Source: Reticulitermes speratus
Lineage: Eukaryota > Arthropoda > Insecta > Blattodea > Rhinotermitidae
NCBI GenBank assembly: GCA_021186555.1
Contig: JAJKFL010000008.1
Span: 15,121,936 to 15,185,935, forward strand
Reading direction: 5' to 3'
DNA: 64,000 nt
In this document: piece by piece, positions 22,416 through 33,153 of the stretch
Numbering within the stretch: the stretch's first letter is position 1
Layout: the number at the start of each line of letters is the position of its first letter
Position numbers and translations under genes: made by a program
The notes under the pieces: generated by a model
Databases searched by the model: none
Told to the model about the DNA's origin: nothing
What the model saw: only the letters and a program-made list of their open reading frames with translations

Positions 22416-22589
22416 CAATTCAGCACTGAATAAAATAATCAAAGTAGGTTAAGTTAAACACCGCTACACTGCAGTACAGTTAACTACCGAACCTAACTCC
22501 ATTCTTGATAACGTTTTGACCCATTTAACCCTGGCTAGATTTACATCTGCCTTCGAAAACAAGGTGCAACTGAATTAGAGTTGGTCAAT

Positions 22590-22885
22590 AAATGTTTCAG
22601 TCCCTTATGGAATCCGAAGTTCCGTTAAAAACAATAATTACAACATGTCACTCTGAACAGGGCGGATTCAGTCCACAACCCCATAACCCACTTCCTTAAG
22701 ATCCACTTTAATATTATTCCCCTATCTAAACCAAAGTTTTCCTTTCAGGATTTCCGACTAAAATATTGTACATATTTCAAATAGTCCCAAATAATTATAC
22801 CCCTACACGCCTATGTTCCCTCTATCTTATGTACCTTGATTTCATCACCGTGATGTCTAGTAAAGCGTGTAAGTTACGAGGATCG
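22590..22885 (-). mobile_element. LINE fragment, antisense, diverged
   Basis: CTTCCTTAAGATCCACTTTA, ATATTATTCCCCTATCTA, AAAATATTGTACATATTTC and CTTGATTTCATCACCG follow the antisense LINE order. The extreme 3' end and tail are missing. Confidence 0.65.
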
Positions 22886-23765
22886 ACATCACGTATCTTT
22901 AGGCCTTTCTGGCGAAAATTCTAGTTTTACACCGATATCATAAAAAATGTAATGCCCTTTATCATTAGATTGTCTCTTCAGGGACTTCTGCAAAATTAAT
23001 TTGCTTTAAAAATTTTAAAAGCAATATCTGCGATTTTATACATAGTGGCAACATCGGACTTAAGTATATAAACTAACTAAGTTATTTTAGTTTTGAAGTT
23101 CCGTTTACGCTCTTAGTTTATCTACTTGCCTACCGTTAAACTGGTGGAAACACCAACCGAGTAATGCTGTATCCACTCACTAAACATATCATTCATAAAC
23201 ATCAGATTTATAACATCAGAAGACAAAAATTATTTATAGTTGTACCATAAATCGTAATAATAATTCAAAATTCAAGTCGTGCTCGAGAATTCTACTCACA
23301 ACTCACGTATGAAAGGTGTAATAAATCTCATACGTTTTAATATTTTATAGAATATTAGGCAGCATTCATCAGGGTTAAGCTTCAGCCGTCCGTGCTATAG
23401 TCGCCTGCACTATCATATGATTGCATTCTGGTGCAAATATTTGAGACTTGATTAATAGGCGACGTGCAGCTACGCGATCAGTAGGTGTGGAGAACGACGG
23501 TATATTTAGGGAACAGTACATGCAGGCAGAAGGTGAGCACAGCACGTTAACGGTTAGCAGCTACTTGCCAAATATCATCTTACAAATCGTACGAAACGTC
23601 GTAGCGTACCGGCAGAAGATTATTTATGAAGAATGTTATATTTACGTTCTTTTCGGAATGTGGAAGTTCACAATTATAATACGAGGAAATAAATTGTATC
23701 TCCACGTTCACTTCTGTAACAAGTAAGTTTATGTGAAGTGAATACGGAATTAAATTAGATAGCAA
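22886..23765. other. no recognisable feature
   Basis: AT-rich. The frame 23448-23726 is unassigned. Confidence 0.4.
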
Positions 23766-24242
23766 ACATAGGCTGAGGTTGTTCGATAATCGGGTGCTGA
23801 GGAGAATATTTGGGCCTAAGAGGGACAAGGTAACAGGGGAGTGGAGAAGACTACATAACGAGGAACTTAATGATCTGTACTCATCACCAACTATTATTCG
23901 GGTGATCAAATCAAGAAGAATGAGGTGGGCGGGGCATGTAGCACGTATGGGGAGGGGAGAGGTGCATACAGGATTTTGGTGGGGAGACCTTAGGGAAGGA
24001 GACCACTTGGAAGACCCAGGCGTAGATGGGAGGATAATATTAAAATTGATGTTCAAGAAGTAAAGATGGGGGGCATGAACTGGATTGATATGGCTCAGGA
24101 TAGGGACAGGTGGCGGGCTCTTGTGAATGCGGTAATGAACCTTCAGGTTCCATAAAACGCGGGTAATTTCTTGACTAACTGACGACCTGTTAGCTTCTCA
24201 AGAAGGACTCTGCTCCATGGAGTTAGTTAGTTAGTTAGTTAG
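23766..24242 (+). pseudogene. 5'-truncated LINE, reverse-transcriptase C-terminus
   Basis: The only good sense copy of the main LINE. It reads [58 protein letters not shown]. After a frameshift near the glycines it continues as RILVGRP, a TAG stop, then [20 protein letters not shown]. After another shift come [20 protein letters not shown] and MNLQVP followed by a stop. I recognise this as the C-terminal tail of a non-LTR reverse transcriptase widespread in arthropods; the polymerase and endonuclease domains are absent. The 3' UTR (TTCTCAAGAAGGACTCTGCT) ends in a (TTAG)n tail at about 24219-24240. Two frameshifts and a stop make it a dead 5'-truncated copy. Confidence 0.92.
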
Positions 24243-24514
24243 CCAAGTACCTACTCATATAAAAGAATTGGACATGTACAAGTGTTTTAAGCGGGAGTTA
24301 AAAATCCTTTCTGTTCCAGCACACATTTTATTCCGTGGAAGCATATGTCATGTTAAATGTCGCTGGTATCAGCCTATGACTGCAAGACGAGCTGAAGAGT
24401 TTTCACGTATTATGGTGTCAGTAAGTTTATGTAGTTTTAACAAGGTTACGCTTTGCGTGATTTCAGGCTTCCGACGCGGTATGAACGATATCTTCGCTAT
24501 TCTGGGATTTTACG
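24243..24514. other. left flank of a fold-back element
   Basis: 24420-24514 holds GATTTCAGGCTTCCGACGCG and CGCTATTCTGGGAT. These words recur in the same order at 38930-38970 (+) and on the minus strand at about 29190-29260, so this is probably part of the same element family as the palindrome that follows. Confidence 0.45.
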
Positions 24515-24676
24515 GAGCGTATAATGGTAGTTACCGACGTTTCGGGACAACATATCGGTCCCATCTATAAGGGTCACGCAGTCAAAGAAGAATTCTTCTT
24601 GGACTACTTGACCCTTGAATATGGGGCCGATAGGTTGTTCCGAAACGTTGGTAAAAAAACTACCATTCTATGCTGT
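24515..24676. repeat. 162-bp palindromic fold-back, family 2
   Basis: The left arm (GTATAATGGTAGTTACCGAC, GTTTCGGGACAACATATCGG) and right arm (GGGCCGATAGGTTGTTCCGA, AACGTTGG...ACTACCATTC) are inverted copies. The centre AAGAAGAATTCTTCTT (24585-24600) is a perfect palindrome. Each arm contains a degenerate hammerhead-like motif: 24611-24653 (+) and 24530-24574 (-). The core is mutated (UUGAAUA, or UUAUAGA, in place of CUGAAGA), while the GAAACG side is kept. Confidence 0.75.
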
Positions 24677-24865
24677 GTAAAATCATAAACAGCGAGGATC
24701 TCAAGGTTATGCTTAGTTACGTATAAAATGCAACTAACTTACAAACGGACATATCCAATATCATACCTCCGGCTGAGAGATGAATAATAAACAAAAACTA
24801 AATTTCGAATACGCTTCGTCACAAAATTTTACTACACTTGAATTTTCGATTACAAATAAATGTTA
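24677..24865. other. no recognisable feature
   Basis: AT-rich spacer between two fold-backs. Confidence 0.4.
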
Positions 24866-25020
24866 AAAGATGGACTCTACTCTTCTGGGATGCGACGGTG
24901 CATCGCTGGGTATGTGGTTCCCAATGCTCCTTCGAAACGTCGGGAACCACTTACCATCGACGCGACAGCGCTTCCCAGAAAACCTGAATCCTCCATTAGA
25001 CCGCTGTGATAATTCCAAAA
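24866..25020. repeat. nested fold-back, family 2
   Basis: Inner inverted repeat GGTATGTGGTTCCC (about 24909-24922) and GGGAACCACTTACC (about 24944-24957) around CTTCGAAACGTC. Outer inverted words are CTTCTGGGATGCGACGG and GACGCGACAGCGCTTCCCAGAA. It shares TTCTGGGAT and GAAACGTC with the fold-backs at 24515, 29125 and 38948. Confidence 0.6.
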
Positions 25021-25529
25021 CTGGCAAGTCTTGAAAGATCTTGCACATGTCCGCATATTGCCAGCCTCTATTTACATGCAGCCTAACACAGTTTCAATAT
25101 GAATCACGGGACCTGTCTGAGACTGTAATCAAAGAGATGCCTCACGCGTTGTTTGCTTCATTCCTGGTGGAATGGTCCAGGAAAGGGAATGGTTAGCAGA
25201 GGACAGGCAACAAACCTCGGCCCCCTGTCACTTCGGCTCAAGCCGACTGCTGAGTACACAGGTTCCTCACCACCGCCAGAAATTTTGATGACGCGGCAAT
25301 ATGAAAGACTGACAGAGAGAATTATCCTTTTTCGTTCGTTGTCTTCTTCTACACCCCTACGTCCTGAGAGTTTCCTGAACTACACTAAGGGGATGTTACA
25401 GTCGCAGCTTTCTGATGGTAGTACATGCAAAAACGATGTATTGTGTCCTGTACACTGTCCAACCCAGTACATCAGGGCTGCCATAACAAATAAAGTTCCT
25501 TCCTTTACATATGCAATTGCCACTTTTTG
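25021..25529. other. no recognisable gene
   Basis: The plus frame 25153-25530 (125 codons, ...ATNLGPLSLRLKPT...) reads through what may be an unassigned repeat. It has no recognisable domain. Confidence 0.35.
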
Positions 25530-25966
25530 ACGTAAAACGTCTTACATTTCGGTACACATAGGTGGGTCACCTCGCCGCTCGCGGTGTCAGACTTTCGCGT
25601 TACCTACGTTTCTTCACAGTGCTCCGCGCCTACTTCGACTACAGCAGTGAACGATACTTAGTTTGAAAGGTAAGGAATATGCCTACACGCTAAGAAAAGA
25701 ATCATCGAAAAATCTTGAAATCTGCCAAAATGGCGGTCATGTCAAAATCACCTACGATTTTCACACTCTCACCATCTAACGTCTTACATTTCGGTACACA
25801 TAGGTGGGTCACCTCGGCGCTGTTTTTTTACAGGTTCACGATGCCGAGACTAACGCACAAAAGCAAGAAAACTACCGAAAACGGAAGAAGGAGGCAGAGG
25901 AGGGTTCACAGAGGCCGAAAAAAAAGATCGCCAACATTCAACTTGTCGGCGTAACGTTTTACGTAC
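25530..25966. repeat. 39-bp perfect direct repeat pair with inverted ends
   Basis: The 39-bp stretch starting AACGTCTTACATTTCGGTAC lies at 25536-25574 and again, unchanged, at 25778-25816 (offset 242 bp). The outer words ACGTAAAACGT (25530-25540) and ACGTTTTACGT (about 25953-25963) are inverted to each other. Two overlapping frames begin inside (MPRLTHKSKKTTENGRRRQRR...), basic but unrecognised. The nature of the element is unknown. Confidence 0.7.
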
Positions 25967-28172
25967 AATTTGCGGTTCAGTCGTAGCTTGAAACACCGAA
26001 GACATTTTTATTCTATCCCTTCAAATTTATTCCTTCCATATTCTATAAACTCCTTGGCAACTCCTGTATTTTGGTCCACTCTTACATGCCCTTTGGTCGA
26101 TTTAATGCTCTCTCCTATTCTTTCTAAACATCCAAACAACAGAAGCAATTCATTACCATAGTTCACACAAATTTCCTTTACGTTTCCCTACATTTCCTTA
26201 ATGTCTCTGTACTTAATTTCACACCCGATTGCATGCAGTCAGTTGCAAACATCTGCTCTTAACATTACATTTCTGCTATTTTAAACCTAGTGTTCTTTTT
26301 ATAGCCATACAATTTAAATGCACTTGGCTGGCAGCTTAACACTGTTACAAAACTTTATTTTGAATATTAATTTTCCCCAGACGTAACAGGCGCTCTAAAT
26401 GGAATATGAAATATTGTTAACTGTAGTCATGACTACACATGTTGAACTGGTAGTTGGGAAGTTAGGCGCAGAACGTCTCTGGGTTGAGAGTTCGTTCATC
26501 AAGTGCGATATTTTCGTGTGCATATCCTGGCTTTTCCATCTACCGAAGAATAATCTGTGGGGATGACAGGTGACGAATTCAACTGTATCAACACTCTATC
26601 ATTATCACCTTCACGAGCATGCCCACTCCTTTATGTATTACAAAAGACTAAGTATTTTGTCTGCAATGGGAGATGTAATTAAAATATTTAAAAGGAGGAG
26701 AGAGTAAGTAAAGGAATGTGAAGAAAAATACATAACGCAGAGTTCATAATTTGTACGTTACACCGTATATCTTTTGGATAATCAAATTAAGCATTAGGAG
26801 TTTGGTAGAACATGCAGAACCTATATAAAAATGGTACATGCATACAAAACATTAGTCGGGGAACAACAATAAATATATATATATATATATAGATATATAT
26901 ATATATTAACACCAATGTGTTCTAATGTGCGTACTTGTATTTACTGTATGTATTTTGTTTGTAGTTGTGTATAGTTTGTATTGTATTGTTATTTTTATGT
27001 ATATTTATATGTCCATTTGTATTGTGTGTACTAGTGTAAGGACTACTGCCACCGGGTGAAAACCCAATTGCAGTAAATAATAATAATAATAATAACTCAT
27101 ACACAATGTTAAAACATAATATACATTCAATTTACATAAACCCCGACATGTGTCGGTGCACCAGTACACCATCTTAAAGGGGGAAAACATTTAACACGTA
27201 AACCACACAAGCTGAGTTATTAAAATGGTCATTAAAATGCATTATTACTTGAACGACCACAAGTTGTCGCAGTATGTTGAAGTATGTCAAATGTTATATT
27301 TAGACGAGGAAATCTGCAGGGACGAAAATATTTGGGAGACGGGTGAAAATATGGATAAGTAAGCAAAAGGTCTGGAAATATCTTAATCAGCTGAGCTTCC
27401 TCTAGGGTAAGGACTCTGCTTCAAGCTGTTAATAAAAACTGAAGTGGAACTGAAGACCATCGATCGGACGTAAGAGCCACATGATGAAAATGTGGACAAT
27501 TGTTAATGTTTTCTTATTAACTTAAATTACTGTTATTGTACTTCAGTTTCTTCATTCAATACACTAAATACATAGGATATGTACGAACAGATATACGTGA
27601 ACCACAATGAGTGACATAAAATGTTACTTAGTATGAAACGAGACAAGGGAAAGGATCAGCTGACCGTGACTGAAATGTACCTGCATTTCATGTGGCAATT
27701 ACTTCTCCCGAAATGCCAAGTACATACTTACGGCTCATACCCCTTTAATGCTCCCGACAAGTGTACACAGCATAGCCGCTACGACACGTGTATCTTCAAA
27801 ACACCCACACTTTCACGCCTGTCTGAACTTTGTCTGTTCAAAACTACTGTACAGTGAATGCTGCTTAACCGGTGTTAATGGAAACCTGTGGTAGGACGGT
27901 TAATCGACAAGCTGTTAAATAAAAAGAGAGAATAATTAAATAAATAACAACGCGTTCAAGCAGAACACCTGACCTACTTTCATGTACCTCAGGGATGACC
28001 ACAACGCGGCTCGCGCAAGTCACTACTGCCGCTCGCGCAACTTGCCTGTATAAACCAGTATGCAGGTAGTTCACATGCACACGACGCCGACTGTAAACAC
28101 TGAAAACGTTTTCTAAAGAAAGGAGATTCATAACTAACAAATTAACTTCCTACACTTCAACAGAAATAAGAA
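25967..28172. other. no gene; AT and AAT microsatellites
   Basis: (AT)n at about 26872-26907 and (AAT)n at about 27075-27095. The rest is AT-rich and unassigned. 26455-26530 and 27300-27480 look like ordinary non-coding sequence. Confidence 0.55.
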
Positions 28173-28471
28173 GAAATCAAGGGCCGTGCCATGGCTCAGG
28201 CGGTTAGTCGCCGGCCTCTCACCGTGGAGGCCCGGGATCGATCCCGCGTGTCCATGTGGGATTTGTGGTGGACAAAGTGGCACTGGGACAAATTTTTCCC
28301 CCAAGTACTTCGGGTTTCCTCTGTCAATTTCATTCCACCGGTGCTCCATTACTTGGAAAAATGAAAAAAAAACTAATCATCTTCATCACAGGGTTGCACA
28401 ATAAGCCTCAAGGCTGCGGTGCGTCCGTAGCATCTGCTGCGGGGTCCTTCACCACAAAAAAAAGAATCAAG
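28173..28471 (+). mobile_element. SINE-B copy 2, full length
   Basis: Body about 28182-28463. Head GCCGTGCCATGGCTCAGG, with GGCTCAGGCGGTTAGTCG as A-box region and GGGATCGATCCC as B-box-like site. Body GGGATTTGTGGTGGACAAAG, TACTTCGGGTTTCC; 3' part GGTGCGTCCGTAGCATCTGC; then an A tail. The short repeat AATCAAG (28175-28181 and 28465-28471) is a probable target duplication. Apparent 70-80 codon frames here are translations of the SINE. Confidence 0.94.
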
Positions 28472-28574
28472 CGAGGAAAATATGTTTCAGTTTGTTAATG
28501 AATGGCTGTTCCCTAAATTGACTCTTAAATTGTGGCTCCCGCACCTCGCCTACGTGGCCACCCCTGGGATATCT

Positions 28575-28863
28575 GTTAAGGTAAAGGTAAAGTTCACCCT
28601 AGAATAGGCCATGAACGCCCAGAGGGGGAGTAGAGATATAGTTTTAATATTTCTTTAACCTCGGCGCTACATGGGGATGGGTGGTCAAAGCCACGCCCGG
28701 CCGCTCTACCCCCGGGAATGATCGGGTACCCATTGTACAGGAGGCTGGGTAGGCCCCAGGGCCGGTCTGGGCGGGTGCTGAAAATCTCTCCCCCACCGCG
28801 ATTCGATCCCCGGACCGTCCAGCTCGTAGCGAGTCGCTATACCGACTGAGCTACCCCGGCCCA
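28575..28863 (-). mobile_element. SINE-C copy, nearly full length
   Basis: Minus strand. The head at the right reads GGGCCGGGGTAGCTCAGTCG then GGTATAGCGACTCGCTACG (A-box region), with GGGATCGAATC as B-box-like site. Body words are GGGGCCTACCCAGCCTCC and GTAGCGCCGAGGTTAAAG. The 3' end gives ACTTTACCTTTACCTTTAC (complement at 28578-28597). This is the reference copy for family C here. Confidence 0.93.
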
Positions 28864-29124
28864 CGGTATATCTGTTAGTATTATTTATTTTCTTCTTTTA
28901 TTTTTGTGAAACAGTACTCAACAAAGACTTCTAAGCGTTATATTTATCCAACATATGTGTAATCTGAAAATTTAGACTCGTCTCCATGTTTGAAACCTCT
29001 GACTTAAACAATACTTCATATGCACTACATTCTTATGTTAACGGTTTACCTGCATCCCGAGTTTCACGTAACTAACCGCAATTATTTATTCGTCGCCTTC
29101 CCCAACACTAACATCAAACAAATT
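28864..29124. other. no recognisable feature
   Basis: AT-rich spacer between SINE-C and a fold-back. Confidence 0.4.
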
Positions 29125-29260
29125 GAGACCCTTGAAGATGGGACCGATACGTTGTCCCGAAACGTCGGTAAACAATTACCACACGACGCCGCGTAATATC
29201 CCAGAAGAGCGCATATCTCATCAACATCGCGGCAAAAGCCTGAAATTAAGGTTAGCAAAC
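29125..29260 (+). mobile_element. family-2 element with hammerhead-like motif
   Basis: 29125-29170 folds as UUGAAGA, an extra U, stem II GGGAC/GUCCC (five perfect pairs), GAAAC and GUC, which is hammerhead-like with the first core C changed to U. To the right, ACGACGCCGCGTAATATCCC, AGAAGAGCGCATATCTC and AAAAGCCTGAAATTAAGG are the complement of the words at 24460-24515. So this is half of the same fold-back element. Confidence 0.6.
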
Positions 29261-29793
29261 AAATTTCTCGCACGGCCATCATCATGTTACCGGGCATTCT
29301 AAATAAAATATTACCTCAATACATTTAAATTTTTTTCCAAAGTCTATTTTACTGTGCACCGTTCCAGGACCTGTAAGTCAGTGCAGCTAGTGTCGTTTCA
29401 AACTCACATGTTTATGGGCCCAACATACTTTATTATTGACTGGAGAAAATTATGAACCACAGGATTTTGTTGTCCTTCACTGGGCATTGGTGAACTGGTT
29501 AAAAAGTTGAAACAGGTGACCGTCCGACACACACAAACAGCATGATACAGTCGAAAGCCTGCTTCATTTTGGGAAGAAAATTATGCTAGGCATTAATAAA
29601 AATGCTGCACAGAGTAAACCTCATCACTGAGAGTTGCTGAACATGATAACGATTTATGAACTCCAAACACGCCATAAAGTAATAGTCTTTAGACATGTGC
29701 ATTAATAGTGCTGATCTTTGGCTACTGAGTACATTACTAAAGCCGCTGTCTTCGCCTTCTGGTTTAGAAGCAAAGCGGATATGCCGAAGAGTC
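29261..29793. other. no recognisable feature
   Basis: AT-rich, unassigned. Confidence 0.4.
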
Positions 29794-29872
29794 TTTTTTT
29801 TTCTGTGGCTCAACAGCCCATATCAGTCGTAGGCCGCCTCATTCTTGAGGTCTCTATATCACAAACAATTAG

Positions 29873-29905
<33 letters not shown>

Positions 29906-30078
29906 TAGTAGGACTCCTCTGAACAAGTGATCAGTTCGTCGCAGAGGCCGCTACCTGCACAACACACAACAAACACAACAGATGAACATCCATATCAACA
30001 GCGGGATTCGAACCCGCGATTCCAGCAATGAAGCGGCTTCAGACCTACGCCTTAGACCGCACGGCCAACGGGATCGGC
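29794..30078 (-). mobile_element. SINE-A copy 3 carrying a CA microsatellite
   Basis: Minus strand: T run 29794-29802 (the A tail), GGACTCCTCTGAACAAG, GGGATTCGAACCCG (B box complement) and the head GCACGGCCAACGGGATCGGC ending at 30078. A (CA)n tract at about 29873-29900 sits inside the body where other copies have CACTCACAC-like sequence. GAAGAGTC left and GAAGAGAC right may be a short target duplication. Confidence 0.92.
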
Positions 30079-31100
30079 GAAGAGACTATTTAGATAACTT
30101 ATTTTACGGGGGAGTCCACTGTATTTTGTTACAGCTAACTGTATGTAATCGGTCTCAATGTGTATATGGTAACTGCAGAACCTGAAGCCGTTAGTATCTG
30201 GATACGTACAAATTCATCCAATTTCTAAACAACAATCAAACCTTTACAAGTAAAGGTTTTAAGTCTACCGTAAAGGTAACAGGAATTCAAGGAGGAAGAA
30301 TTTCACTGGAGTAAAGAAAATTGGAAGGAAAGACTTTTCCTTTTTCTCTGATTTCTCTTTCATTCTTCTCTTTTACCGTCATTCTGTTGAGCAAAGAAAT
30401 CAATAGACTTGGCTGCTTTCCACTTGAACCAGAGTTTATTCTGGAACGGAGAAAAACGAGGAAAAGAATCCATCCGGATTTACTTCAAAAGGAAGTCACC
30501 GCGGTCACACTAATAATGAGGCTCCGCATGTATGTATTGGAGTATACGACTTCCTTGAAAACTCGCCAGCTGTAGCGTTGGAACCGAAGCCTTTCACGTG
30601 CATGCGTTGAAGTCAATATCAGACGCGGAAACGAACAACGAAAATGCATTTAGAATAAAAAAAAGCTTTACCGTGTACTTCCATCATTTAAAAGTTGAAA
30701 TGTAACGAAAAATTGTACTTCGCCTCCACGTTAATAATTCCAAAAGAAAAAGGGCTCCATAGAAAATTTGCAAGCAATGTATACGTACTTATAAGGGGCT
30801 ATGATGTAAAATGACAAATTATCACATATATGTCAATACGGTAAAGTTTTTTTTGTCACAGCATGATTTACTGAACTACCGAAAGGAATTTTCAAGCAGA
30901 CATTTTTAGAAAACTTATTCGGCATTGATGGCAATCTCTTTTGCCATAATTAATTCCTTCTCAGAAAATTTGTTTTTTTTACAAATACTTCAAATGTTAA
31001 AAACTGACAGTGCTACCTCAAAAGGCGACCAAGCGAAGCTAACATATTTCACGTACATCCCTTGGCCTCCGCCTGAGACAGGCCTGTAGATTTCAACGTT
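30079..31100. other. no gene; small palindrome at 30239-30258
   Basis: AACCTTTACAAGTAAAGGTT (30239-30258) is a perfect 9-bp-arm palindrome. The rest is AT-rich and unassigned. Confidence 0.45.
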
Positions 31101-31462
31101 TGTTTCTTATTTACACGTGCTAGGAAGCTTCTGTTTCTTATTTACACTTGCTAGGAAACTTTCGTTTCTTATTTACACGTGCCATGAAGCTTTCGTTTCT
31201 TATTTACACGTGCTAGGAAGCTTCTGTTTCTTATTTGCACGTGCTAGGAAGCTTCTGTTTCTTATTTACACGTGCTAGGAAGCTTCTGTTTCTTATTTAC
31301 ACGTGCTAGGAAGCTTTTGTTTGTTATTTACACGTGCTAGGAAGCTTCTGTTTCTTATTTACACGTGTTAGGAAGCTTCTGGTTCTTATTTACACGTGCT
31401 AGAAAGCTTTTGTTTCTTATTTACACGTGGTAGGAAGATTTTGTTTCTTATTTACACGTTGC
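31101..31462. repeat. 31-bp tandem array with CACGTG in most units
   Basis: About twelve units of TGTTTCTTATTTACACGTGC + TAGGAAGCTTC. Ten contain the palindrome CACGTG (an E-box/bHLH core); unit 2 has CACTTG and the last has CACGTT. Most also contain AAGCTT. Moderate divergence suggests an older array than the one at 21851. Confidence 0.94.
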
Positions 31463-32190
31463 TCACGATCGGTTTAGCTCCGAAAGAAATCACCCAGCAT
31501 CAAGCATTGGTAAGTACAATTTTTCGTCTTTATTAAGATTAAGATGCCATAATTCTTGTTGATTAAATATGTTACTGTTTCTATGTGCAAATTATTCGCA
31601 CGATTACAACTAGTAATCTTTACTGCATGTGCGTTCCACGAACTTATTATTCACTCATAAAGACTTTCTTTCAAGGAAACAGGTTTTGGAGAAAATTACT
31701 GCAATACTCAGAGGAGATGTGTAACAGGAATTCTGCATACTGTCAATCCAAGACAGCAATGAAAAAGTACAGGTATATCTAAGAGTAAAGTTATCCCTGT
31801 GCATGCCATGAAGACATACTGGGACATTGGAATGATAGCTCCAATTATCTCTAATCTTGGCAATATGTGAATGTGAGTGGACAGAATGAAGTCTCCAGAT
31901 CACTTTACCCCAGTGAAAGCAAAGAAGTAACGGGTCTTCTACGATGTAATGCTACGTGCTTTTATAAGTACGTACGGGTTTCGGAGAAAAACGCTGGGTC
32001 TGTCTACACAGTAGATGATCCAAAATGTGGGGTATCAGATTCCCCAAAACGTTGGACCTTTTTTCCAAACTACATGGAATCACATCCAAGAATGCTGTCA
32101 TTCTGACATTCACCACCGTGACAAATTAAAATTCCACATTAAGAAAGTCACGCCTTAATTATGAATAAATAGCTTCATGACGAAATCTCC
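31463..32190. other. no recognisable gene
   Basis: The plus frame 31867-32106 is unassigned. 31800-31820 (CCTGTGCATGCCATGAAG) matches one word of SINE-C at about 11727 and may be a remnant. Confidence 0.35.
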
Positions 32191-32194
32191 TACT

Positions 32195-32470
32195 TGAGAA
32201 TCTGACAGCCTTTCAACGAGTCAAGATATCTCTTGCCTTTTAGGAAACCATCCCACCCTGTTCCTCTCAGATCCATCTTCATATTAACCTCCCATCTACG
32301 CCTAAAAATCTCCTTCCGTAGTCTTATATAAAGCAGACATCACACGCGCTTTAACGACATCTGTCCACCTATTTGTGTTTCTTCCCATCAAGATAATTCT
32401 AAGTGCCTCTATTAATGGTCCGATACACGAATGTTGTGCTCCCATCAATTGCACTTTGATGTGACAAATT
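32195..32470 (-). mobile_element. LINE fragment, antisense, poorly conserved
   Basis: CTCAGATCCATCTTCATATT, AACCTCCCATCTACGCCTA and CTCCTTCCGTAGTC match part of the antisense LINE order. The ends are not clear. Confidence 0.5.
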
Positions 32471-33150
32471 TAATGGCCTGAGCCCCTGTTAAATTACAGC
32501 CCAATGTTTAACATTCCCATTACACATTCGGGATGTTCCGAGTTGATATCTCGGTGTTAATACTTTCTAATATGGTTTTCCTCTGTCCCTACACGCAAAC
32601 ACTGGTACGGCCCGGCCTGTCACATTTGTCCAAGATCGCTTACTTCCGCAACATGTCCAATTGATTAGTCACTCATCATTATCATTACACGCTACTTAAT
32701 CGGAGATAATGAATGGTCGTTAAAAGAAATAAAAATCAATCTAAACCATTATTACTATTTACCTGCGAACTCAAATTCCCAATTGTCCTTTTGAAAATAT
32801 CTTCACCCCTAATTGCATAATGATACTTACCGAAATATTTAATGTGGTATTAGGTACTTTCTCAAATACCTGCCGTAGTTAACTTGACTAAATCAGAGGA
32901 CTGAGACTAGCTCTCTGTAACGAGCCCATACAACTAGCTTATCCCCTTTCCCTGCCCAAACTAAAGACGGAGGAGGTAGATTCACCTACAACACGTTGTA
33001 TTTTTAGCTTAAGAAGACGGCCTTGAATATGAATATAAAATCTGTCGTAAGTCTACCTGCATTCAGAGAAATAACGTCACACCAACAACTTCTTAGCATT
33101 AGGTCACTATTACGCATCTCAACACTAACAAATTCTACTCTGACACGACA
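32471..33150. other. no recognisable feature
   Basis: Unassigned AT-rich sequence. Confidence 0.4.
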
Positions 33151-33153
33151 AAC

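Noticed and set aside
24219..24242. Telomeric repeat from (TTAG)n tails
   Set aside because: The period is four, not the insect TTAGG, and it occurs at LINE 3' ends.
28186..28404. Overlapping 70-80 codon genes at 28134-28498 and 37070-37327
   Set aside because: Translations of SINE-B in several frames.
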